Source: Fluviicola sp.
GTDB lineage: Bacteria; Bacteroidota; Bacteroidia; Flavobacteriales_D; Crocinitomicaceae
Reading direction: 5' to 3'
DNA: 58,438 bases
Assembly (NCBI GenBank): GCA_020849495.1
Contig: JADLGD010000029.1
Coordinates: 1 to 58,438 of the forward strand
In this document: positions 35,897-44,295 of the stretch, piece by piece
Layout of the letters: the number at the start of each line of letters is the position of its first letter
Position numbering within the stretch: the first letter of the stretch is position 1
Made by a program: the position numbers and the translations under genes
The notes under the pieces: generated by a model
Seen by the model: only the letters and a program-made list of their open reading frames with translations
Databases searched by the model: none
Told to the model about the DNA's origin: nothing

Positions 35897-36184
35897 TTAA
35901 ACTAGTGCATCCAAATCATCTGCAAGTTTTTTCAGCGCAACAGTCGTTTCCGAGAAATCGGCACCTGTTGATGAAGTAACTGGTTTTGCTCCTTTGGTTG
36001 ACAACTGAAGAGCTGTCATCGCAAGCAAATCTTGCATATCGCGTACGGCAAAGTTCTCCTGCAAATTTTTTATTGCACGATTGATATCATCGGCTGCACG
36101 CTGTACTTTTTCAACTTCCGATTCTTGAACCGTAAGCGGATATGTACGACCAGCTACAACTACTTTTAATGATACCTTACCCAT
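35897..36184 (-). CDS. zapA: Cell division protein ZapA
   Basis: ZapA cross-links FtsZ filaments at the Z ring. The 95-residue protein starts MGKVSLKVVVAGRTYPLTV with EVEKVQRAADDINRAIKNL and a long C-terminal helix, matching the family in size and pattern. It overlaps the upstream coiled-coil gene by 8 nt. It is the only FtsZ-binding protein gene in the window. Confidence 0.9.
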   Translation of the reverse strand: MGKVSLKVVVAGRTYPLTVQESEVEKVQRAADDINRAIKNLQENFAVRDMQDLLAMTALQLSTKGAKPVTSSTGADFSETTVALKKLADDLDALV

Positions 36185-36488
36185 TCGCTATTTTTAATTG
36201 TTGAATGCAGAAATCTATCTCTTTCACCAATCCATCAATCTCAAATTCTTTTGTTGAACTTGGAATTTCCTGAACTTGTTCACGCTGTTCGGTCAACTTA
36301 GTTTGTACGATTGTCAACTCATTTTGCAATGATAAAATCATCTGCTCTTGTTGTTCAACCACTTCGTTTAGACGAGAAACCTCTTGTAACATTGATGCAG
36401 AACGCTCACGCTCAGCTACCAACAAATGGTGTAGCTGACGAGATTTTCCCGCAATTTGTTCAATGTATGTTTTGATTTCTGATGTCAT
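36177..36488 (-). CDS. Small coiled-coil protein upstream of zapA
   Basis: The 103-residue protein is nearly all helix with heptad-like hydrophobic spacing: IAGKSRQLHHLLVAERERSA, LNEVVEQQEQMILSLQNELT and a C-terminal helix. No membrane segment. Position and form suggest a division-associated scaffold of the ZapB/FtsB kind, but there is no sequence match I can name. Confidence 0.75.
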   Translation of the reverse strand: MTSEIKTYIEQIAGKSRQLHHLLVAERERSASMLQEVSRLNEVVEQQEQMILSLQNELTIVQTKLTEQREQVQEIPSSTKEFEIDGLVKEIDFCIQQLKIANG

Positions 36489-36504
36489 CCGACAAGCATT
36501 TCTA

Positions 36505-36534
36505 CAAAATTAACAGCATAAACCATTAAAACAA
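36505..36534 (-). promoter_or_regulatory. Promoter of the coiled-coil-zapA(-rny) operon
   Basis: On the minus strand TTG (36534-36532), exactly 19 bp, then TAATTTTG (36512-36505): a full match to the Bacteroidota housekeeping promoter. The ATG (36488) follows after 16 nt. Confidence 0.65.
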
Positions 36535-36582
36535 CATTTTTAGATGAAGTTGTGTTAGTTTCTGCAATAATTTTGAATTATT

Positions 36583-36990
36583 TTACTTTTTAAAGGTAAC
36601 ATTGGCTGTGGAACCAGTGTCGCCATTTCGTTTCAATTTCATTAAGTTTTTTCTCATTTCAACTACCTGCCAATCATCTGCTAAGTATTCTAAACCACCC
36701 TCTGGAGAGAAACTTAAATAGAGAATTGCGGGATTTTTGTTCAATCCCATTTCCCATGCCCCACTTGAAGTAAAGCTTGGTCCTTTTACTAAAACGCCAC
36801 CACTTTCTGAGAATGCAAAAGAATAACCTGCGTAATTTTCAATAACCGATTCTCCATCAATGGTAAAATTTGATAAGGTCCAAGAACCATCTACTATTTT
36901 ACGTTCAACTTTTTTAGGAGTTGTATATTTTGAACAACCGTTTAATGATAGTAGCATCAGCGCAAAGGCTGCAAACATCCAATTTTTCAT
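36583..36990 (-). CDS. Lipocalin-like lipoprotein
   Basis: The 135-residue protein has a lipoprotein signal (LLSLNGC, Cys near residue 19) and then a lipocalin-like barrel pattern beginning DGSWTLSNFTIDGESVIENY, with GAWEMGLNK and LKLKRN-type strands. Such proteins are common in Bacteroidota outer membranes, with unknown ligands. It lies just after the metal-efflux adaptor gene, 38 bp away, and may share its transcript. Confidence 0.75.
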   Translation of the reverse strand: MKNWMFAAFALMLLSLNGCSKYTTPKKVERKIVDGSWTLSNFTIDGESVIENYAGYSFAFSESGGVLVKGPSFTSSGAWEMGLNKNPAILYLSFSPEGGLEYLADDWQVVEMRKNLMKLKRNGDTGSTANVTFKK

Positions 36991-37028
36991 CGAATTTTTT
37001 ATTTGTAGTTAACGCAATATACGGTCTT

Positions 37029-38186
37029 TTATTCTTCAGGTTGCATTTTCATCAAAATTGTTGATAAAACTGCGTAGGATCCTTTTACCACAATGAATTC
37101 ATTTGTTTTAGTTGATTTCTCTATAAATCTAAAAGCTATTCGCCCTTCTTCCTCTCCTAAAGTTTCAATTTCTTTTACCAAATAGGTAGTACCTTCTTTA
37201 TTTGTAGAACCTTTGATAAACAAAACATCTTTATCACCCATTTTTACAACTGCGTCACCAGGAACAGTTAATTGTTTGGTTGCCGACAAATCAATTTCCG
37301 CATTTACAAAGGTTCCAGGTATCAATTGATCATCTTCTTGATCTAAATGGCAATGCACTTTTACCATGCGGTCAGAACTGATTTCTTTTCCAATTAAATG
37401 GATAGTTCCCTTTTTTGTCGTCGCACTATTTGCCAATTTAATGTGTACTTGTTGTCCAATTTTCAATGAAGGGATGTCTTTTTCGAACACAAACAATTCA
37501 ATATGCGTGTGTTTTAAATCAATGATTTCCAGTAAAATATCTTGCGGCGCTGCATAATGCCCAACTGCTGCATTCATCTTCGTTACTACTCCATTAAAAG
37601 GTGCTCGAATGGATATTTCACGTTGTAAATTTCCTTTTTCTACTTGAGCCACATTTACACCCGCCATTTCTAACTTCAATTTCATTCCTTTACAACGCGC
37701 TTGTGTACTCATGTAATTGGATTTTGCTTGTTGCACCGTTTTTCCACTATTGATTTGTTGGTCGCCTAAACTTTTCTGACGATCGTATTCTTGTTTTAAA
37801 AAGTCTAGTTGGCTCACTGCTTCCAAATAATCTTGTTGCAATTGTATGATGGAAGGATCTTCCATTGTTACCAACACTTGACCTTTTTTCACAGACATTC
37901 CATCCAACAGGGGTGCTTTTTTCACGAAACCACCAAAAGGAAAACTAATTGCGGTCTTGTTTTGTGGAGGTGTTTCTACAGTTCCTGTCACTCGAATAGT
38001 AGTTCCAATTCCCATCATTTTAGCTTGTTCCACCTCAATGTTGGCATTGCGTTGTTGCTTTGCATTTAAAACAATTTGATGGATAGACGGAGGAGTTACA
38101 GTTGCTTTTTCTGTACTTGTCGTTGTTTCTGTTCCGCATGCTCCTAAAACAAGAAGCAAAACGAAGAATATGATTGAATTTTTCAT
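37029..38186 (-). CDS. RND efflux periplasmic adaptor (CusB/HlyD-like lipoprotein)
   Basis: From ATG 38186 the 385-residue protein has a lipoprotein signal (LLVLGACGT). It then has the membrane-fusion fold: a barrel-sandwich half FPFGGFVKKAPLLDGMSVKK, an alpha-hairpin (LQQDYLEAVSQLDFLKQEYD) and the second half APFNGVVTKMNAAVGHY. It should bridge the RND pump and the outer-membrane channel encoded 7 nt upstream. The substrate is probably a divalent or monovalent heavy metal, given the pump type. Confidence 0.9.
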   Translation of the reverse strand: MKNSIIFFVLLLVLGACGTETTTSTEKATVTPPSIHQIVLNAKQQRNANIEVEQAKMMGIGTTIRVTGTVETPPQNKTAISFPFGGFVKKAPLLDGMSVKKGQVLVTMEDPSIIQLQQDYLEAVSQLDFLKQEYDRQKSLGDQQINSGKTVQQAKSNYMSTQARCKGMKLKLEMAGVNVAQVEKGNLQREISIRAPFNGVVTKMNAAVGHYAAPQDILLEIIDLKHTHIELFVFEKDIPSLKIGQQVHIKLANSATTKKGTIHLIGKEISSDRMVKVHCHLDQEDDQLIPGTFVNAEIDLSATKQLTVPGDAVVKMGDKDVLFIKGSTNKEGTTYLVKEIETLGEEEGRIAFRFIEKSTKTNEFIVVKGSYAVLSTILMKMQPEE

Positions 38187-38193
38187 GATTGTA

Positions 38194-41100
38194 TTAGTTT
38201 TTTGTAAAGCCTGCCAATTGGTGGGCAATTGAATTGGATAAATAAACTAGGCGAATGCGCTCATTTTCTTGATTCACGACTTCTTGCTCGTTTAATAATA
38301 TTTTGTTCAAGTCAACTTCACCTTCTTTGAAGGCAATTAAAATTTGTTGTTGGAAAACTGCCATCATTGGTTGAATCGCTTCTTCCCATTCGACTAATTG
38401 CTGATTGATGACGGCATAAGAAGATTTCATCAACTGTAATTGGTTTGTCAATTGTTCGGACTGTGATTGGTATTTCTGTTCGGTTTGCTGCACCATCAAT
38501 TGTTGTTGTTTGATTTGAGCACGTTCAGCACCCGTGAATATGGGAATTGCTGTACCAACACTGAATCCTTGAAAACGATCTCCACCGTTAAAAACAACTT
38601 CTTGACCATTAATTGTTTGAGTACCAATCAAGGTTTGATTGAAATATCCAAACGTTAAATCTGGTAAAATCAGTGCTTTTTTCAAACCAATTTCGGCTTC
38701 ATAGTAAGCTTGCTGTTGTTTCAAATGCAGAAGTACAGGAAGAGCTTCTAATTCAAGTGAATCACTTGGTAGTTCAATAGAAAGCAAGTTGTACTGCGCT
38801 TGTTTAGGTTCAAGCAAAACCTCACTGTGCATTAAGGATTGGAGAGCTGTTTGAACTCTCAACTTATCCAATAGGATGGCTTGCATCGCTTGTTCTTGTT
38901 TGATGCGATTGATTTTGACTAATTGTACTTCCATAGGAGAAACATCTCCTGCAAGTTGTTTAGCTTGCAACATGTTTTCCAAGCGAACATAAATCGAATC
39001 GGTGCTTTGAGCCAATTTGTATTGCGCATCTAAATAACACAACTCCTCATAATAGCGACGAACATTTTGTTCAATTTGCCATTGTAAAGTCTCCATTTCA
39101 AGCGTTTTTACAGCCGCATTTGCTTCTCCTACTCGCTTACCTTTTGCATAAGCTGTTGGAAAAGGAATCGATTGTTGAACAGTAATGTTGTTGTCTGTTT
39201 TGTTAGCAGAATTGTATTGTCCCATCATGAAAGTAACATTCGTTTTGGGAGTTGGAACCAATGCTTTTCGATCTAATAGTGCTTGATCTATCGCTGTTTT
39301 TGCTGCTTGAACATCTAAATTATTGGACTTTGCTTGCGTAATGCATTCATTCAAGGAAAAGGAAGTTGTTTGTCCAAAAGCACTATTCAAACCAAAAAAC
39401 ACAAGAAGTATCGGTGCAATTGTTTTCATTGATTTTCGTTGACGTTTTTTATATGATTTAGCATCCACGAGGTGATACAATACAGGTAATAAAAACAGTG
39501 TTAAAAAAGTAGCTGTAATCAATCCTCCAATAACAACTGTTGCTAGTGGTTTTTGCACTTCGGCTCCACTTCCAGTAGAAATGGCCATTGGTAAAAATCC
39601 AAGTGAAGCAACCATAGCTGTCATCAAAACAGGACGCAATCTCACACGCGTACCAGCAAGAATGACTCTTAAACCATTCGCCGTTTTTTCTTGTTTTAAG
39701 CGATTGAATTCGGCAACTAAAACAATTCCATTCAAAACAGCAACACCAAATAAAGCGATGAAACCAACACCTGCGGAAATACTAAATGGCATTCCACGCA
39801 ACCACAATGCAATGATTCCACCGATAGCCGCTAAAGGAATAGCAGAGAAAATCAACAAGGCTTGCTGAACCGATTGGAAAGTAGCATACAACAAGAACAA
39901 AATCAAAAACAATGCAATTGGAACCGCAATGGATAAACGCGCACTCGCTTTTTCTAAGTTTTTGTAAGTCCCTCCATAAGTAGGATAATAACCCGTATCG
40001 AATTTTACATTTTTATCCACTTTTGCTTGAAGCTCTTGAACGATGCTGTTGACATCTCGCCCACGCACATTAAAACCAACGATAATGCGGCGTTTTGCAT
40101 CATCTCGTTGAATTTGATTCGGTCCATTTTCCAATTTCACCTCAGCTAATTGATTGATCGGAACCGGAATTCCTTGATTACTTAACACGGTCAAGTTCTG
40201 TAAATCTTGGATACTTTTTCTGCTTGTTCCATCCAATCGCACGACTAAGTCAAAGCGCTTTTCACCTTCAAATACTTGTCCAGCTGGTTGGCCAGCAAAG
40301 CCCATGTTGATGGCTTGATTGACTGATTCGACCGAGATACCAAAACGAGCAAGTGCTTGTCTGTCTACTTTAACCAACATTTGAGGCAAACCAGTAACTT
40401 GCTCTACATAGACATCTGTTGCACCATCAATTGTACTCACAATTCCACCTACTTGTTCGGCGTATTGTGACAACATATTCAAGTCTTCACCATAAATTTT
40501 CACAACCACATCTTGTTTAGCTCCAGCCATCATTTCGTTGAAGCGCATTTGAATCGGTTGTTGGAAACTGAATGAAATCCCAGGAATATTATCATCCAAG
40601 ACAGCTTGCATTTTTTCAGCTAACTCTTCTCTTGACTGTGCTTTTTTCCATTGATCTCTGTCTTTTAATATGATCATTAAATCGCATGCTTCCATCGGCA
40701 TCGGATCCGTTGGAATTTCAGCGGTACCAATTTTCCCAACACACGTTTTTACTTCATCTGGAAATTCAGTTTGCAGTATTCGAGCAGCTTTCGTTGAAGC
40801 GTCCACCATGTATTCCAAACTTCCTCCAGTATTTCCTCTAACTTCTACTGCAAAATCGCCCTCATCTAACGTTGGGATAAATTCTGCTCCTAATGTTCGA
40901 AACAAGAAAATGGAAGTAATCAATAAGGCTACCACACTAACAATGGCTACTTTTTGGTTGCGAATCACAAAATTCAAACTTGGTTCGTAGCGATTTTGAA
41001 TCCAAGTCACTAAGCGATCCGATAAGGTTTTCTTAGGTAACGGTTTTTTACTCAATACCAAGGCTGAAATCATTGGCACATAAGTCAAGGATAGAATAAA

Positions 41101-42561
41101 CGCACCGATAATTGCGAAAATGACAGTTTGTGCCATCGGAGCAAACATTTTCCCTTCAATTCCTACTAAAGTTAACAATGGTAGGTATACAATCAGGATG
41201 ATGATTTCTCCAAATGCAGCACTTTTCATGATTTTCGTTGCTGAATTTTGCACTTCATGGTCTAATTCTTTTTGAGAAAGCACATGTTTGGTTCGTCTTA
41301 ATACCAAATGGTGTAAAGTAGCTTCCACAATAATCACCGCGCCATCTACGATGAGTCCAAAATCAATTGCTCCCAATGACATCAAGTTCCCCGAAACACC
41401 AAAGACATTCATCATGGATACAGCGAAGAGCATTGCTAAAGGAATTACCGATGCAACAATCAATCCTGCTCGAAGATTTCCCAGTAATAAAACCAGAATG
41501 AAAATGACGATTAACGCACCTTCTATCAAGTTGGTTGAAACCGTATGAATCGCTTTATCCACCAATTTGGTTCGATCCAAATACACTTCAACTTCAACGC
41601 CTTCAGGTAGTGTTTTTTTGATTTGCTCCATGCGACTTTTCACTTCCTCAATCACTTTAGAAGCGTTTGCATCTTTTAGCATCAAAACAATTCCACCAAC
41701 AGCTTCACCTTTATCTGAATTGGTCAAAGCACCATAACGAATTGCAGAACCGTAGCGCACATCAGCTAAATCGCGCACCAAGATTGGTCTTCCTTCAACT
41801 GTTTTAACTGGAACATTACGAATATCATCCAAGTTTTTAGTCAAACCTTCACTTCTGATATAGTAAGTGGAAGATGCTTTCGTAATGTAAGCCCCACCTG
41901 TATTTTGATTGTTCGCTTCCAAAGCTGCAAACAATTCTGAGAGAGAAATACCAAAACTTCTGAGCACTTCAGGTTTGATTGCGACTTCGTATTGTTTAAG
42001 GAATCCACCAAAACCAGAAACATCTGCAATTCCTGGTGTGCCCAGTAATTGACGTCTGATCACCCAATCTTGAATCGAACGCAATTCAGCTGGAGAATAC
42101 GTTTTTTCATAACCAGGTTTCGGTTTTACGATGTATTGATAGATTTCACCTAAACCAGTAGACACAGGTGCCATTCCTGGATCACCTAAACCTGCTGGGA
42201 TCGCATTTTTGGCTTCTTGCAAACGTTGAGCAACTTGCTCACGAGCCCAATAAATGTCGGTGTTTTCAGAAAAAACGAGCGTAACAACACTTAAACCAAA
42301 ACGGGAAAAAGAACGAATTTCCTCAATTTCAGGAATCGTAGCCATCGTTTGTTCGATGGGAAAAGTAACATAGCGTTCAATGTCTTCTGCTCCAGAAGAA
42401 GGTGCCGAAGTGACTACTTGTACTTGATTATTTGTAATATCTGGTACTGCATCGATGGGTAATTGTTGCAAGGAAAAAACTCCCCAAATGATCAACCCAA
42501 TGGTACCAATTCCAATGACCAATTTATTGGCAATTGAAAAGTGAATGATTTTATTTAACAT
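38194..42561 (-). CDS. CusA/CzcA-type heavy-metal RND pump fused to a TolC-type outer-membrane factor
   Basis: One uninterrupted frame of 1455 codons. Residues 1 to about 1030 are a heavy-metal RND pump: QLPIDAVPDITNNQVQV, periplasmic loops, and membrane segments carrying DFGLIVDGAVIIVEA, the CzcA-type proton-relay region. From Met 1045 (coordinate 39429) the protein has a new signal-peptide-like segment (MKTIAPILLVFFGLNSAFGQ) and then about 390 residues of an outer-membrane efflux protein (SLNECITQAKSNNLDVQAAK and two helical hairpin repeats). Such fusions are known in Bacteroidota. The embedded signal peptide suggests signal-peptidase cleavage to release the channel, or internal initiation. 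The upstream 129-residue gene and the downstream adaptor complete the operon. Confidence 0.93.
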   Translation of the reverse strand: MLNKIIHFSIANKLVIGIGTIGLIIWGVFSLQQLPIDAVPDITNNQVQVVTSAPSSGAEDIERYVTFPIEQTMATIPEIEEIRSFSRFGLSVVTLVFSENTDIYWAREQVAQRLQEAKNAIPAGLGDPGMAPVSTGLGEIYQYIVKPKPGYEKTYSPAELRSIQDWVIRRQLLGTPGIADVSGFGGFLKQYEVAIKPEVLRSFGISLSELFAALEANNQNTGGAYITKASSTYYIRSEGLTKNLDDIRNVPVKTVEGRPILVRDLADVRYGSAIRYGALTNSDKGEAVGGIVLMLKDANASKVIEEVKSRMEQIKKTLPEGVEVEVYLDRTKLVDKAIHTVSTNLIEGALIVIFILVLLLGNLRAGLIVASVIPLAMLFAVSMMNVFGVSGNLMSLGAIDFGLIVDGAVIIVEATLHHLVLRRTKHVLSQKELDHEVQNSATKIMKSAAFGEIIILIVYLPLLTLVGIEGKMFAPMAQTVIFAIIGAFILSLTYVPMISALVLSKKPLPKKTLSDRLVTWIQNRYEPSLNFVIRNQKVAIVSVVALLITSIFLFRTLGAEFIPTLDEGDFAVEVRGNTGGSLEYMVDASTKAARILQTEFPDEVKTCVGKIGTAEIPTDPMPMEACDLMIILKDRDQWKKAQSREELAEKMQAVLDDNIPGISFSFQQPIQMRFNEMMAGAKQDVVVKIYGEDLNMLSQYAEQVGGIVSTIDGATDVYVEQVTGLPQMLVKVDRQALARFGISVESVNQAINMGFAGQPAGQVFEGEKRFDLVVRLDGTSRKSIQDLQNLTVLSNQGIPVPINQLAEVKLENGPNQIQRDDAKRRIIVGFNVRGRDVNSIVQELQAKVDKNVKFDTGYYPTYGGTYKNLEKASARLSIAVPIALFLILFLLYATFQSVQQALLIFSAIPLAAIGGIIALWLRGMPFSISAGVGFIALFGVAVLNGIVLVAEFNRLKQEKTANGLRVILAGTRVRLRPVLMTAMVASLGFLPMAISTGSGAEVQKPLATVVIGGLITATFLTLFLLPVLYHLVDAKSYKKRQRKSMKTIAPILLVFFGLNSAFGQTTSFSLNECITQAKSNNLDVQAAKTAIDQALLDRKALVPTPKTNVTFMMGQYNSANKTDNNITVQQSIPFPTAYAKGKRVGEANAAVKTLEMETLQWQIEQNVRRYYEELCYLDAQYKLAQSTDSIYVRLENMLQAKQLAGDVSPMEVQLVKINRIKQEQAMQAILLDKLRVQTALQSLMHSEVLLEPKQAQYNLLSIELPSDSLELEALPVLLHLKQQQAYYEAEIGLKKALILPDLTFGYFNQTLIGTQTINGQEVVFNGGDRFQGFSVGTAIPIFTGAERAQIKQQQLMVQQTEQKYQSQSEQLTNQLQLMKSSYAVINQQLVEWEEAIQPMMAVFQQQILIAFKEGEVDLNKILLNEQEVVNQENERIRLVYLSNSIAHQLAGFTKN

Positions 42562-42587
42562 GCTTATTCAACTAAAAATGAAAACTT

Positions 42588-42606
42588 GAAGGACAGAAAA
42601 TCCTTC
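42588..42606 (-). other. Hairpin between the small secreted protein gene and the pump gene
   Basis: GAAGGA and TCCTTC form a 6-bp stem around 7 nt in the 58-bp gap. On the minus strand T-rich sequence follows. It may attenuate readthrough into the pump gene. Confidence 0.3.
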
Positions 42607-42619
42607 GCGAAAAGTCATT

Positions 42620-43009
42620 TTAGCTGAGTTGAGGAGGGGTCCAAATAGCGTAAGAACGATCTACTGTAGGAGCAGTATGCCCAAAATGTGGTTGCTGCTG
42701 CACTTCTTCAATAGGATGTTGAATGGAAATGGTAGGTAAATGTGGTTCTTGAAACGCCAAAACAGAAGCTACAACGGTGATTGTTTTAAAAGGCAAATTA
42801 TTGTGCTCTGCATCTTTCGGTAATTTTTCATTGTTGTAATGATCCACCATAAAGGTTTTCATTTCTTCCCATGTCCAATCAGCACCGAAGTGTTTTTCCA
42901 CATGAGAAATCATATTGGGTAGTTTAAACAACTGCAATCCTTGCATGTTTGGTGCCAATGACGATACCAAAACAACAAGAAAAGCGCTATATACTACCAG
43001 TAATTTCAT
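42620..43009 (-). CDS. Small secreted or membrane-anchored protein of the metal-efflux operon
   Basis: I do not recognise this 129-residue protein. It has a hydrophobic N-terminus (LLVVYSAFLVVLVSSLAP), a middle part with HVEKHFGADWTWEEMKTFMV, and a His/Gln/Pro-rich tail (QHPIEEVQQQPHFGHTAP) ending IWTPPQLS. It has six or more His residues but no CxxC. It sits directly between a DUF3467 gene (TAATG overlap) and the pump. A periplasmic metal-sensing or metal-chaperone role is a guess. Confidence 0.75.
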   Translation of the reverse strand: MKLLVVYSAFLVVLVSSLAPNMQGLQLFKLPNMISHVEKHFGADWTWEEMKTFMVDHYNNEKLPKDAEHNNLPFKTITVVASVLAFQEPHLPTISIQHPIEEVQQQPHFGHTAPTVDRSYAIWTPPQLS

Positions 43010-43317
43010 TAAGCTTGCGTTGCTGGTCCACCAAAATTCATTGGAGGAAAAGGTGTTGTATCAGAATCAACAATGACTCCGTTGTGTTGTTCGTATTTTT
43101 GAATGTTCTCTGCCAACGCTTTCATCAAGCGTTTTGCATTTTGAGGAGACATAATGATTCGAGAACGAACCTTAGCTTTCGGCATACCGGGCATCATTTG
43201 AATAAAATCAGTTACAAACTCAGCTTGAGAATGTGTGATGATTGCCAAATTGGAATAAACTCCTTCTGCTAATTCTTCAGAAAGCTCGATGTTGATGTGA
43301 TTTTCATTTTGTTCCAT
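43009..43317 (-). CDS. DUF3467 protein
   Basis: The 102-residue cytoplasmic protein matches DUF3467: HINIELSEELAEGVYSNLAI, the NAEF/QAEFVTDFIQMMPGMP block and RIIMSPQNAKRLMKALAENI. The family is of unknown function. The stop overlaps the next gene's ATG by one base (TAATG), so it heads an operon with the small secreted protein and the metal pump. Its possible role in metal homeostasis rests only on this linkage. Confidence 0.88.
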   Translation of the reverse strand: MEQNENHINIELSEELAEGVYSNLAIITHSQAEFVTDFIQMMPGMPKAKVRSRIIMSPQNAKRLMKALAENIQKYEQHNGVIVDSDTTPFPPMNFGGPATQA

Positions 43318-43393
43318 GGAAGCGAAGTTAAAACTCTTTTTTCAAATGAAGTTCCTTTTGAGATAAATTAACGCTTTTTGTAGGTTGAAATGG

Positions 43394-43401
43394 TAACTTT
43401 G
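43394..43401 (+). promoter_or_regulatory. -7 element of the EamA transporter gene
   Basis: TAACTTTG lies 20 nt before the GTG start at 43422. The -33 region is not convincing. Confidence 0.4.
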
Positions 43402-43421
43402 CGTTTCAAAACGAGCAAAAA

Positions 43422-44294
43422 GTGGAAAAAGAGAAAAAACAGTTGATTTTATTCATGGTATTGAGCATGATAGCATGGGGAATCAGTTGGCCGTCCAATG
43501 GTGTTTTGACCACTTTTGGTTCTCCAACAGCAATCGGTGTTTTTCGTTATGTATTGGTGATTTTCAGTTTATTAATCCTATTGTTTGTTCTAAAAATTCC
43601 TATTCGAATTAAAAAACAAGGCTTGTTGTTTTTAGCAATATCTGGAAGTTTAATGGCTGTTTACAATTTCACGTTTCTGCAAGGATTGAAATTGGGCTCA
43701 CCTGGAGCTGGAGGTATTTTAGTAACCACTTTGAATCCGATTATTGCTTATGGAATAGGCATTTTAGTGGATTGGAAGAAACCCAGTCGCTTTGAATTTT
43801 TTGGTTTATTGTTGGGTGTTTTAGCAGGTTTGACGCTTTTACAAATTTGGAATAATGCATCGATTTTAGCTACAGGAGGAAATTTGTTTTTCTTGTTGAG
43901 TGCCGTTGTTTGGGCGGTTATGAGCAAGTTTACATCGAAATCTGCGAAATATGGCTCCCCCATCGCATTTACCTGGTGGATGTACGTTGTCACTTTGTTG
44001 TGCATCCTACCTTTTGCCGATTTCAAGGAAATATTGGCATTAACAGCTTCTAACGATCAATTGTTTTGGGGAAATTTACTGTTTGCAAGTATCATCACTA
44101 CAACATTAGCGACCACCATGTACTTTTATGCTACATCAAAAATTGGTGCAGAAAAAGCCAGCAGTTTTATTTTCACCGTTCCTTTTACTGCCGCATTGTC
44201 TTCCTATTTCATTTTAGGTGAAGCCATTCAACTGCACACCATCATAGGTGGTTTTCTAGGCATTGCTGCCGTTTGGATGATCAATCGGAAGTGA
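43422..44294 (+). CDS. EamA-family (DMT) transporter
   Basis: The 290-residue protein has ten hydrophobic segments in two EamA repeats: MIAWGISWPSNGVLTTFG, GSPGAGGILVTTLNPIIAYG, and in the second half TSKIGAEKASSFIFTVPF and LGEAIQLHTIIGGFLGIAAV. The start is GTG 43422; ATG 43455 would cut into the first membrane helix, so GTG is preferred. The substrate is unknown (amino acids or metabolites in the family). It ends 1 nt before the stop of the convergent gene. Confidence 0.88.
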   Translation: MEKEKKQLILFMVLSMIAWGISWPSNGVLTTFGSPTAIGVFRYVLVIFSLLILLFVLKIPIRIKKQGLLFLAISGSLMAVYNFTFLQGLKLGSPGAGGILVTTLNPIIAYGIGILVDWKKPSRFEFFGLLLGVLAGLTLLQIWNNASILATGGNLFFLLSAVVWAVMSKFTSKSAKYGSPIAFTWWMYVVTLLCILPFADFKEILALTASNDQLFWGNLLFASIITTTLATTMYFYATSKIGAEKASSFIFTVPFTAALSSYFILGEAIQLHTIIGGFLGIAAVWMINRK

Positions 44295-44295
44295 G

